A stretch of DNA of 64,000 nt from contig JBITNC010000001.1 in assembly GCA_050084985.1 (NCBI GenBank), forward strand, positions 102,486,001-102,550,000, written 5' to 3'. The position numbers and the translations under genes were made by a program. Below the pieces are notes generated by a model. It was not told the DNA's origin and searched no databases. It saw only the letters and a list, made by a program, of their open reading frames with translations. This DNA is from Nageia nagi (Eukaryota > Pinophyta). Positions 1-9,900 of the stretch are shown in pieces; the first letter of the stretch is position 1, and each line of letters opens with the position of its first letter.

Positions 1-1260
1 GTTGATGATATTGTACTTCTATCTTCAACCCTTGAGGGGCTTTATGTCATTTAGATGCATTATCCACTTTTTGTACCTTGAGACAATTGATATGAACCTA
101 TCAAAGACCAAGGTTATAATGTCTAATACTACCAAGGAGGCTCTATCCCATTTCCACTTCCATCTTCAGGGCGAGAGATGGAGATCACCATATCCTATGC
201 ATGCTTGGGAGTTCTCTTCACTAGAACCACCTTCTGGATGAAGCTTGTTACTCAGGCCCAAGTTTGTAAAGGGTATGCAACCCCTTCTTTGCTCAAGAGT
301 TGTTTCAAAGCACATTTCCAAGATACTTTAGTGAAGATGAAAATCTTTGATGCCTTGGTCAAAACAACTATAACCTATGGGTCAAAGATATGGGGTGCTA
401 TTATTGGCCCGACTAAATGGTCTCATATAAACACTTTTCCATCAAAGATTCATTTAATTCAAGGGCATGATCCCCATTCCATTATCTTGACAGAGTTTGG
501 GGCATTACCTCTTCAGATTGAGATCATCTTCTCGATCATCACCTATCTACATAAGGTCCATACCTTGGGAGATATCCCTTTGGGATTTAGACAATACACT
601 TACCTAGCTCTACACTCATTGATGGACCTCTCATCGATCCCATGGGGGGCTAAAGGAGTTGGTATTCCCAAGTCTCTACACTTCTGGCCATCATTCAGAT
701 ATAGATTGATAAACTTCCCCCTTATTCCTTCGAAGGCCCTCATCACCTCTCATCTTTAGATAAGGAGAAGATACTCCACAAGATTCGAAACGATATTAGT
801 CTCTAGTAAACCTATTGCACATGGATCTCTCCTACCACCACTCTCTCCCCCAAGTTGTCCTTCTATCACAAGCACTTTTTTCAAATATGAGATGGTTGGA
901 TAGTCCCTCCATAGTACCTGCATCAGCTATGATACATAGCATATGGATCTTGATGGGACAATTTAAAGTGTGTTGCCACTAGCTTTGTGTTGGATCATAT
1001 CATCTATTAAGGGATGAGTGAATCTGCTTATTTTGCTCCTCGGGAGAAATAGAAACCTTACATAATTTTATTTTTCCTTGTCTCATCTACTATGAAATTT
1101 GAGGTAGATTCCATTGCCTTTTTAAGGGCAACTCATAATCTTTATCCATCTTCTTCAAATACCTAATCCAACAATGCCTTGCACTTTATATTAGGCAAAC
1201 AACTCAATTTTGTCAACAAAGGAGCTCTCCTCCAAGGGACTCTCGTCCCCCTCAATATCG
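1..1260 (+). pseudogene. LINE (non-LTR retrotransposon) reverse transcriptase, 3' part, decayed
   Basis: Frame 1 opens inside the reverse-transcriptase active site: VDDIVLLSSTLEGL (bases 1-42) matches the (A)DD box of plant LINEs. It is followed by LSKTKVIMS and by a GREMEIT..YACLGVLF segment typical of the region after the catalytic core. An in-frame stop at 52-54 and later frame changes show it is dead. The longest open piece runs 178-759. At 1025-1081 a C-x2-C...H-x5-C zinc-binding pattern (CLFC, then LHNFIFPC) matches the cysteine/histidine motif near the C terminus of LINE ORF2. The 5' part lies outside the window. Family assignment is by motif recognition only. Confidence 0.8.
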
Positions 1261-1870
1261 ACCCATCTCAACCTACTTAACCAGCTCTAATGAACAGATA
1301 GAAACATCAAACATGGAACCATTCAAATAGAGGAAGGGCCACTAGACACCACACACATGGACATTTGGGGCTTCAAATTAGTGAGAGGCAAATACAAATC
1401 ATCGACTTCTTCAAACTTGAATGTTAGGAGAGGCTTGTACATGGGGTCAAGGGCAAGCACCCCTTAGGACCGACACACTACACACAATTGGTTTGAAATG
1501 GATTGCAGCCCATCTGTCTCCTCTCTTCTTCCTTCTTTTTTTTTTGACCTGCTTCTTAGGTCACAACATTGTATTTATCTTTGTTCTTTCTTATGTTGGG
1601 TGCTTTGGACCACTTGTTGCTTCTTATTATTGTGTCCTTTTCACAATCCCTTGGATCATCTTTGGTCTCCCATGGATACTAATTATATTTCATTTCATTT
1701 ATCTTTACTTTATCCCAAAAACATTCACTTTATTGTATAAAGTTAATCCTTAGTCAACAATATCGTTGCTAATCTCACTTGCATCAGATTTGATTAGCTT
1801 ACATTGTCTCCAATAATCAACTACTTCTAAAAATGTGGAAGTTGTTATGTTTGCAGGTACTTTTTATTAT
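1261..1870. other. Probable LINE 3' flank, no recognisable gene
   Basis: This continues from the LINE tail. An open frame at 1421-1753 encodes a Phe/Leu-rich peptide with no family I recognise; it is probably 3' untranslated LINE sequence or chance. No clear poly(A) tract or target duplication was found. Confidence 0.35.
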
Positions 1871-1960
1871 TGAAAAATCGAAAGCCTCATATAGAATATC
1901 TCTATATGGTTGGGAATCTGGTTGAGTTGTTCTATCATATTATATGGTCTAGGGCCCTTT

Positions 1961-2142
1961 GGAAGCTCAACTCCTTCTATAGTAATTGGATTTATTGGAC
2001 TTTTAGGCCTTCCTCTCTATGCATGGGCACATACATATTGGTTAATGATTTGGAAGCTCAACCCTTTCTATAGTAATTGAAGTTATTGTACTTTCAGGCC
2101 TTCCTCTCTACACATGGGCAAATACATATTGGTTGATGACCA
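1961..2142. repeat. Two-copy 91-bp tandem duplication
   Basis: A unit starting GGAAGCTCAA at 1961 is repeated from 2052 with period 91. The copies share the stretch ending in ACATATTGGTTRATGA with about ten substitutions. It lies at the 3' end of the minus-strand gag remnant, so it may be a local expansion in the gag/spacer region of that element. Confidence 0.85.
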
Positions 2143-2149
2143 CATTTAC

Positions 2150-3260
2150 TGATTAGTTCTCTGCATTTTCAATACAAATAGGGTATACATTCTTTCCTTC
2201 ATTGATAAGTTGTTGAATTCCCCTTCTAAATCTAGCACATTGATTGGTTGTATGACTTCTAGTTTGATGAAATCCACAATAATACTTTTCATTATATCAT
2301 TCTGGTTTTTCTGAGTTACTATTATCTTGAGCTTTCTTTGGTGAAGGCTGAAGTAACTACTTTTTTACCAAATCCTTCAAAATGACTCTGGAACATATAG
2401 GGAAAGAAATTCTATCTTCCTTTTTTTTGTGTAGCTGAATTTGTTAATGTAGGTTGTTTTTCTGCAGCATATAAATGTTATTCCTCTTTCTTTGTTGGAT
2501 ATGCGTTTTTAGTTCCTTTTCTTGAACTAGCATTCCTATATTTTACTACTACTCCTCCAATGATAAACCTTTCTTTTCTTACGTAGCTTCTTGGTCATTA
2601 TACCAAAGGATTCATCCATAAAACCACTTGCATAGTGCTTGAGCGGTTCTAGTAAAGCTTTTGTGAAAAGCAGGTTGATATCTTCCTCATCTAATTTTGA
2701 ATTAATAGTTTGCCAAACTTTCTTGAACCAAGGGATGAACTTATGCAATTTCTCATTTGATTCTTGCCAAATTGTGTACAAATATGCTAGGGTTGCTTAT
2801 TGTTTGATGTTATATCTGTAATGATGCACAAATTTCTTGGCAACTTCTTGATAACTATTTAGGGAGTGAGTAGGAAGTTTATAAAACCATTCATTTACCT
2901 CTCCCTCCAAGCTTCTAGAAAAGAACCTAGCCATTAGTTTACAATCATATCCCATTTTAATCCCACATTCTTCTTGAAAGTTGATAAGAGTGTTGTTGAG
3001 GATCATTATCCCCACTAAACATGTCAAACTTTGGATTTCTGTAATCGGTGGGCAATGGTGCGTTAAAGATCTCCCATGCAAGTGGACTAATGACTGAACC
3101 ATCAAAATCATACACTACATCCTCATTCCCATTTATTTTTGGCTCAATCTGTTTCAATTTCTTAGCAATTTCTAATATTTGTGGATCTATGTTTTTCTGC
3201 CCATTGTCACTACCATCCTGACTAGCATTCTAATGTGCACTCTGATTTACATTGTTTTGA
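2150..3260 (-). pseudogene. Ty3/Gypsy-type Gag polyprotein, decayed
   Basis: Read on the minus strand from 3157, the frames carry SPLAWEIFNAPLP and FDMFSGDNDPQQH (start of the retrotransposon gag core). Next come MARFFSRSLEGEVNEWFYKL and NSYQEVAKKFVHHYRYNIKQ (core helices), then a third frame at 2536-2781 with WQESNEKLHKFIPWFKKVWQ. At about 2290-2160 a zinc-knuckle-like tail (CGFHQTRSHTTNQCARFRRG) is visible. The frames are separated by frameshifts and stops, so this is a relic. No protease or reverse transcriptase follows to the left, where a plus-strand LINE starts. Capsid proteins of this type package the element RNA; none can be made intact here. Confidence 0.8.
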
Positions 3261-3299
3261 CTGAGAAATAAGTTTAATTCCTCCATATACATGTTCATG

Positions 3300-4341
3300 C
3301 AAAAACCTTTTGATCAATTTTGAGTTTAGGTTTTTCATTTTTTCAATTTTTACAAGTTTCTGCAAAAAAATTCAAATCTATGACAAAAACAATATATCAA
3401 TGGATTGACCAAAAATGTAGACAAATAAAATGATTTTGCAATAATAAATACTATTATTTGCACATGAAATGAACATGGAAATTGACAAGGAAAGATGCAT
3501 CATTACAAGTGAAATTTGATTACTAGGGAAATCCTATATCTAGCATGTGCCAATTTGAAATAGGGAATGGGATACTTGTGCACTTGTTATTTGAAACTTG
3601 CTGCCAAAGCCTTCCCAAAGTGCACCTGAAAATTAAATAGTTTTTGGAGGATTCACGCTTGTCTAAGATTTTTCAGAGATTATGATCAACCTCAATGATG
3701 ATCAACCTCCTCATCAATGAGTAACCAAAACCAAATTTAAAATGAAAGAAGAACTTAAAACATGCTTGAAACAAAGGAATTGAGACCACAAAAGCCCTAA
3801 AAATTGGAATCAAAACCTATCGCAACTTTCCGAAAGTGAAGATCTCTCAAGACCAAGACCAAGGTTGATCCTATAGGCCTGAAAGATGACCTTGGTCTAT
3901 CCTATTTTAGAGGTATTTTGTTGTGGTGAAAGTTGTGGGGGCTGCCTAATGAGTTCAAGATTCTTGCTTCATGATTCACTTGCTCCATTTCACCTTAAAA
4001 TTTGTTGCTTTGGCATAAAATGTTTTCCAATTTTTCACAAAGGCTAGCAATAAATTTCTTAATGTCTTAGCTTCGAGATGATGATCTTGAGGAGCTCAAA
4101 AGTGTGAAAAAAAGAAGAATCAAGAGTGTTGATAGCTTGTTCACCAAAGAGATTGATGTTTTGAAATGCCTTTGATATCTCCTTATATACCTTGAAAAAG
4201 AAATAAGGCAATAGCACATTCTTCGATTTTGCTCTTGAAATTTGAATTTGCTTTATTGAAATTGCCTCCAAATAATTAAATCATTATAGATACCTAAATT
4301 AGTATTTTTAATAAATCAAAAATCAAATTTAGGTGTCTATA
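3300..4341 (-). mobile_element. Probable 5' LTR and leader of the Gypsy element whose gag is at 2150-3260
   Basis: The segment lies directly upstream (minus strand) of gag. It begins at 4341 with ATAGACACCTAAATTTG, close to the TGTAGACACYTAAATT starts seen elsewhere in the window. A TATA-like element (GGTATATAAGGAG on the minus strand) is at about 4178-4191. The boundary with the leader and the primer-binding site could not be placed, and no second LTR is present, so the LTR call is inference. A 70-codon open frame at 4059-4271 has no recognisable product. Confidence 0.5.
4285..4341. repeat. Inverted repeat (hairpin) at the LTR-like terminus
   Basis: TATAGATACCTAAATT (4285-4300) is the near-exact reverse complement of AAATTTAGGTGTCTATA (4325-4341), with a 24-base loop. 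A similar foldback sits at the start of the Gypsy LTR at 38563-38612. Confidence 0.8.
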
Positions 4342-4399
4342 GCCTTCTCATCATGTTCAAATTATAACTTAAAAAAAATTGAGGTTCAAATACAACCTC

Positions 4400-5745
4400 A
4401 CTACATGTAAGGTTCAATGGAGTTGCTTGGCCAATCTCCTACCAATAATAAACCAAATAGGAACAAACTTATGCTTGTCTGCAATAAAATGTTGGATATC
4501 CTCCTTTGACCTATCCATCGCCTATTGATAACCCATTGGCATTTGGTCACCATCAACAAGGCAAAGAACATTGATCAAAGGTACAATCGCCTAAAAATCA
4601 TCAAATAAATAAATAAATTAGAAATTTAGATTTATGAGTTTAAATTTACGAATAAAGACAAAGTAAAAAATTGAAAAACATTGGACGCATTTAAATTACC
4701 TTGATGATCTCATCAATGCCCCTCTAAAAAAATTCACAAACACTATCTTGATAATCCTCTCTCCATCTTCCTTCTTGTGAAAAGAAGGTCCATCCATTGT
4801 TCACTCACAAACATCTTCTTAAGATGAGTTCCTGCAGTTCAAAGGTTTTGCAATGCAATGAAGTTGGTGACAATCCGAGTGAGTTTTGGGCAAATACTCA
4901 TTTTACCACCAATGTGCTCTCTCACCAAATTAAGCACCCATGTCTGATTATAGATAAATTTTGTAAAGTTTATTGCTTCTTCAACCACACTTTCAAACCA
5001 TGAAAGTTTGTCAATGACCTTGAGAATGAGGTTAATGCAATAGGCTACACATGATCTCCAAAATGTACTGAGGTACTTCTCCTCAATAAGTCTCCCTGCA
5101 GGTATATATGTTGTGGTGTTGTATCTCATACTTAGACAACATTCTTGACACCTATTTCCGCTACCACCACCTCCAACAATCTAAAAAGAAGAAGTGCATT
5201 CGTACCTCTCTGGTGGCGTTAATAGACTTCAAGAAGACCATTAATCCACTTGAAGCCACTATGAAGTTGATGGTGTGTGATTCCTTAATATTTTTCCACC
5301 CATCAAATAAAATGTTGCATCCATATTTAAACCAAACCTTGTTTTGCTCCTCTACTAGAACACGTGTAAGCAACAAAATCATCAAGCAAACAAATGCTCA
5401 AATCGTTTGTGGTAAGGAGCTTCCTCTCCCAACAACAGGGAATGTCGTCATCATGGACTGCCAATAAGGACTATTTGCAACATCAAAATTGAGAATCAGA
5501 GGCAGGCTGAAGGATAACTTGTTATCTTGGGAGTCAAATCTTGACATTTTGCAATGACTAAATGACGAATCTACAGTATGTTTGATTATCTATGGGGATT
5601 GGTTTGGGGTCGATTTGGGTCAAGGGCCAAATCACTCACGTTCTAGGATGCAAGGTTCAAAACACCAACATTATGGGCTTGGTGGGCTTTTGAGGTGCAA
5701 CAATGTTGAATTTTCTTGCAATACCCACAAAAATAACTTACGGAA
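4400..5745 (-). pseudogene. hAT-superfamily transposase (BED zinc finger + DUF659), decayed
   Basis: In minus-strand order: a BED-like zinc finger at about 5740-5640 (CGYCKKIQHCC..KAHQAHN, resembling C-x2-C...H-x4-H); a DUF659-type segment at 5385-5161 (GCNILFDGWKNIKESHTINF, then SSGLMVFLKSINA); a hAT middle region at 5129-4839 (WRSCVAYCINLIL, FIYNQTWVLNLVREHIGG); and a later piece at about 4570-4420 (LVDGDQMPMGYQ, then AMDRSKEDI, PIWFIIGRR). These match plant DUF659 hAT proteins in order. Frameshifts and stops separate them, and the C-terminal dimerisation domain is not seen. The transposase would cut and paste its own element. The right end of the element may be near 6098. Confidence 0.75.
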
Positions 5746-5859
5746 AAGCTTAGAAGAATATGATGAGACTTGCAAAAGATAATAATGTTAAAAGCATGAT
5801 AAAGAGATTGTTTGATATAAAACTGAGATGTTTCCAAATTTTATGATCATGTTTGTATC

Positions 5860-6098
5860 CCTTTCTATATATCAAAAGAGCTTTTGCTCTTAACCTTATA
5901 TAGAATTGAAGAAGTATAATTTTGAATTCACCTAGGTGTGTTTAACTAGGTCAGCATGTACATGTGATAATGTGAAATTAGAAGATGTTAATTTCCAAAG
6001 TGAACCCCAAGTGGATCCAAAATTGACATTTTGCATAAATCAAATAAACACTTAAAAGTCATTTTAAATAGCTAAAATGCAAATTTGACTGTCTATAG
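5860..6098 (-). repeat. Terminal repeat segment related to the 19.7-kb and 23.0-kb dispersed repeats
   Basis: On the minus strand this starts CTATAGACAGTCAAATTTGC and runs through blocks (CATTTTAGC, AGTGTTTATTTGATTTATGC, CACCTAGGTGAATTCAAA) that match, in the same order, the repeats at 19745-20510 and 23010-24262. It leads into the BED zinc-finger region of the hAT remnant, so it may be the 5' end of that element. Confidence 0.6.
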
Positions 6099-6941
6099 TT
6101 GTACATGGTCAAGCCAAGTAAAGAGCCAACTCCACTTAGATGCTAAGTACAAAAGTCTTGCAAGTACTGAAGAATCTATGACTATGCATCAGATAGATGA
6201 TCACTAAAAACTTATACCTTCAAGTTATTATATATAACCATCTACAAATAGCTTCCATTCATCTCCCTTTTAGAAATTGTATTATTATTGAATTGAATTC
6301 TGTATGGAGTTCATCTTAAAGAACTATTTGTATGAGCTATCAAAGTCACTTGAACTCTCTAACTACAATGTTGAAAATGTATTCCAAATGTATCACTTTT
6401 GGCCGACCTCCTCTTGGACATCTACCCATTCTTTCCTTCCTGAGCTTGTGGACATATTTCATTAGCTTGCCACTATTTCTTCATTATCACTGAACAGAAA
6501 ATCCACGTGGAGTATAAAAGTCACTGATAGTAAGGTCACATCAAATATGCTTTGACGCCAAATCCTTCTAAGCAAGAAGAGCATAAATGAACATTAAATT
6601 ATTATTAATAATAATTAATTGTTATCGTATATCAGTTTCCATCATATATATCATTCTCCATGTCTTTTTATGCATATTTACATACATGCAGTACAAACCT
6701 ATTGACATCCAACTCTTCTCCATTCAACAATAAATGTTTTATCCTCCCATAGGCATGCATCAGTTAAAACATGTAACTGAAAATCATGTCTACATTAGAT
6801 GCAAGACACCAATAGATTTTTTAAGGAAACTGAAGTGAAGCTGTCTAGTGATAAAAGCTTTAAATTTTCAATATGATAGCATAATTCAAAACTGCTTTTT
6901 CCTACATGGAAATCTCAAATCAACATTTTTCACAATCTAAC
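6099..6941. other. Presumed intron 4 sequence of the TPR-like gene, no feature
   Basis: AT-rich sequence. I searched the minus strand for the next exon (phase 0) of the TPR-like gene and found none that continues the protein. Confidence 0.4.
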
Positions 6942-6988
6942 CTGATGCATTCTCAAGTTTAGTCCTGTAAGAGATTCCAAAGCTGCCA
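6942..6988 (-). CDS. TPR-like gene exon 4 (47-bp microexon-sized)
   Basis: Acceptor CTCATGGCAG with a pyrimidine-rich tract upstream; donor CAG|GTTAGATTG. Phase 1 in (G + TG = Val), phase 0 out. It encodes VAALESLTGLNLRMHQ. It lies 19.6 kb from exon 3, with the whole transposon nest between them. Exon phase and protein continuity make the assignment good, but no transcript evidence is available here. Confidence 0.82.
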
Positions 6989-9900
6989 CTGCCATGAGAA
7001 ACAAAAGTGAAGTACAAATATTAAAAGGTAAAGCAAGAGTAACTCCCATGTCCATATAATATCACATTAACTTCATTACAGAGGTAGAACATGAATATAC
7101 GGATTTAATCAGAGTGAGACACAGGTAACAAATAAAGTAGCCATTGAAAAGGAACACTAATCACAGTGTGAAGCTCCAAAATGCAGTTTTGGCACAAAAT
7201 CATAACTTGTAAACTGAAGAGTCCAAACTAAAAAATAAAAGCTACTTCTCATTGTTTGATAGACCAATAATTCCATAGGTAAATAGGGAAATCCTACCCA
7301 GACAGGGGCAGCGAATGGCAAGACTTCAGAATTGAAACTGGTGTTCAAACAGCTATCATATACTCACATCCTTGTGAACTTGGATGGTCCCCTCTCCACC
7401 AAGATCAGAATCCAAACAGAGGATCAGGTTTGGGAAGTACCTTTAGATTATGAGCACTTGCCCTTTTGGTGCAGACAGTACCATGAACACGGTCATCTTG
7501 CCCAGAACTGTCTTCTTACAGAGCAACATGTTGAAAGTCCTAATACACCTCCCAAATATTCCCCACCTCCCATACAAAAGCAGCCTACTCAACCTCCCCC
7601 AGTCCCCCTCCCAGTCAATAGAGACTTGAACAGGTTCCACTACCTTTAACTTGATGAAGTTACTGCGTTAGATTCTTCAACTACTCTTTAGGCATCCCCA
7701 GGTCATGAACCTAACTTGACCTCACCCCCTCAACCAATGGTTGCCCCGTCTCAATATTCAGGGGCTGCTCCAGAACCAATGCCTCAGTCCAAAGCAAAAC
7801 CCCTCTCAGCCAAGTCAAGGAATAGATCAATAGATGGAGGATTTCTCAGAATCAGACATTCCAGCACTAGGTAGTCAGTCCTTTCTCGCCAGTGCCACTC
7901 TAGTCCCTCCTCCCAGTACAAGCCCTAAATATCATGCTCCCAAACTGACTCCAAATGCTCTGAAATTAAACCATGCAAATGCTCACAAAAAAATAAGTTG
8001 AATATCAAAACAGGAACTTCTTCAGAAAAAAGCACTCGAAGGCATTGACATGGGCTCCCAATACCAAATCGATGACCTCCTAGATTCAAAATCTGTTGAA
8101 GCAACCTCAGTTAGCTTTCTGCTTGGAACACAATGGTCCTGCATTGAAACATGACTAGCACTCATTGCCTGCATCTGATCACAAACAGAAGTATTGGCAT
8201 CAGATAATTCTCCAAGCTGATCTCTTTGAGCATGCTCTGCGTGTATTGTCTTTACTAAATTTACAGTAGATCAATGACTTATCTCCTCCTGAGTTTTTTT
8301 GCATTACTGATTTTACTACGCTCCTGTAGGAAATAGATCTTTGTTTCGCACTTTTACAATGATTTTTCTATTGTTGATATGTATATATATATCTGAATTA
8401 ATTAAAAAAAAATTAATTACAAAAAAAAAAGAGAGACACCAATAATGTTCATGGACTCGTTAATTGGAAAAGTGCAACTTATCCAATATTGCACCCTGGA
8501 TAAGTTAACTTATCAGAAAAAAAAATTCATTGAAAAACAATTAGTGTGGGATTAATTATTTTGCGTCTAATTGTTAATCTCCAGAGAAGGCTGGTTCCTA
8601 TAATTGAAAGCAAATTCTAACTGAAGTTAAAAATTAGAAATGTGAAGGATTTAGAGACTTGAGCCTTAGCTTATGGATAATTTGCGAGCTAGAGCAAGCA
8701 AATTTTGATAACTAGACTGAACTCAGGAACAGCAAAAAAATTCCAGCCTTCGTTTCAAGGTTAACCACTTTGCACTAACGGACACATATTAAATCTAACA
8801 TACACAATCCATACATTAAGGTAAAAATACCTAACAGCCGTAGTGACAAAAGGGCAAACAGGACTGTTGACGAATAATCACATGCCCTTCATTACAATCA
8901 GTTCTGGCCCCATAAAAAAAGTGTAGACACTTAAATTGCAAAAGGGCAAACAGGACTGTTGACGAATAATCACATGCCCTTCATTACAATCAGTTCTGGC
9001 CCCATAAAAAAAGTGTAGACACTTAAATTGCAATTTAAATATCTAAAATGATATTATATAAGTGATTATATCTAAAATGATATTATATAAGTGATTTACC
9101 TTCCAGCAGCATGAATTTGATCCACCCCTTGTCTTAGTCACGACTGCCAGGATCGAGGTTCATTAAATTATTACAAGTCTTGGCACGGATTGCCAACTCT
9201 TAGTTATGACCACCTTGCATCGGACAGAAGACTTCGATGAGAAATCTGGCCCATGCCGAGAAAAGGTGGAGGTACAAGAGGATGTCAATCTATAGAAGAG
9301 GTGGAGGGAGTGTACTACAAAAGAAACCTATGCCTAAATATTTCTTCAAAATTCAGTTTTGAAAGGGGTAAAGATGGGAGGAGAGCTAGTTTAGATGGAG
9401 CCCTTTGTGTTGGCGGTGGAAAGGGATATAGCCCCTCTAATGGAGCCTTTTGGGTTTTTCCAATTCTTTAGGATGTTTAATAGGTTAGATGAAGGACTTA
9501 TGTGGCAAATTTGTAACTCATGGAATCAAGGTCAAGTTGAGGTGGAGGGGTTGTGTTTTGTAATATCCCCTCATCTCATTGCAAAGGTTTTGGGTTTGCC
9601 AAAGGTTGGTGAGTGTAATATTCCCAAATTTTGGCGTTTCACTCACTTTGTCACTTGGAAGTGGGACGTGCACCTTCATGGTGCTCTCTTAGTCATTTAG
9701 GCGTATTTTGGTAGTTTTAAAGTAATTTGGGAATATTTTAGAAATTTTAGCATTAGTTAGGGGATTTTTCTATATTTTATTACACTTGGAGGCTCTCCAA
9801 CATGGGATGTTGGACTCTGCGAATCATTATTTGTTATTTTTATTGATTAAATATTTGCAAATTGCATGGGCCAATTAAGGATGCTAAATAGTTATTGTAA

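Noticed and set aside
6360-6440. Minus-strand peptide CPRGGRPKV as an exon 5 candidate
   Set aside because: No acceptor in phase 0 and stops nearby; does not continue the helical repeat.
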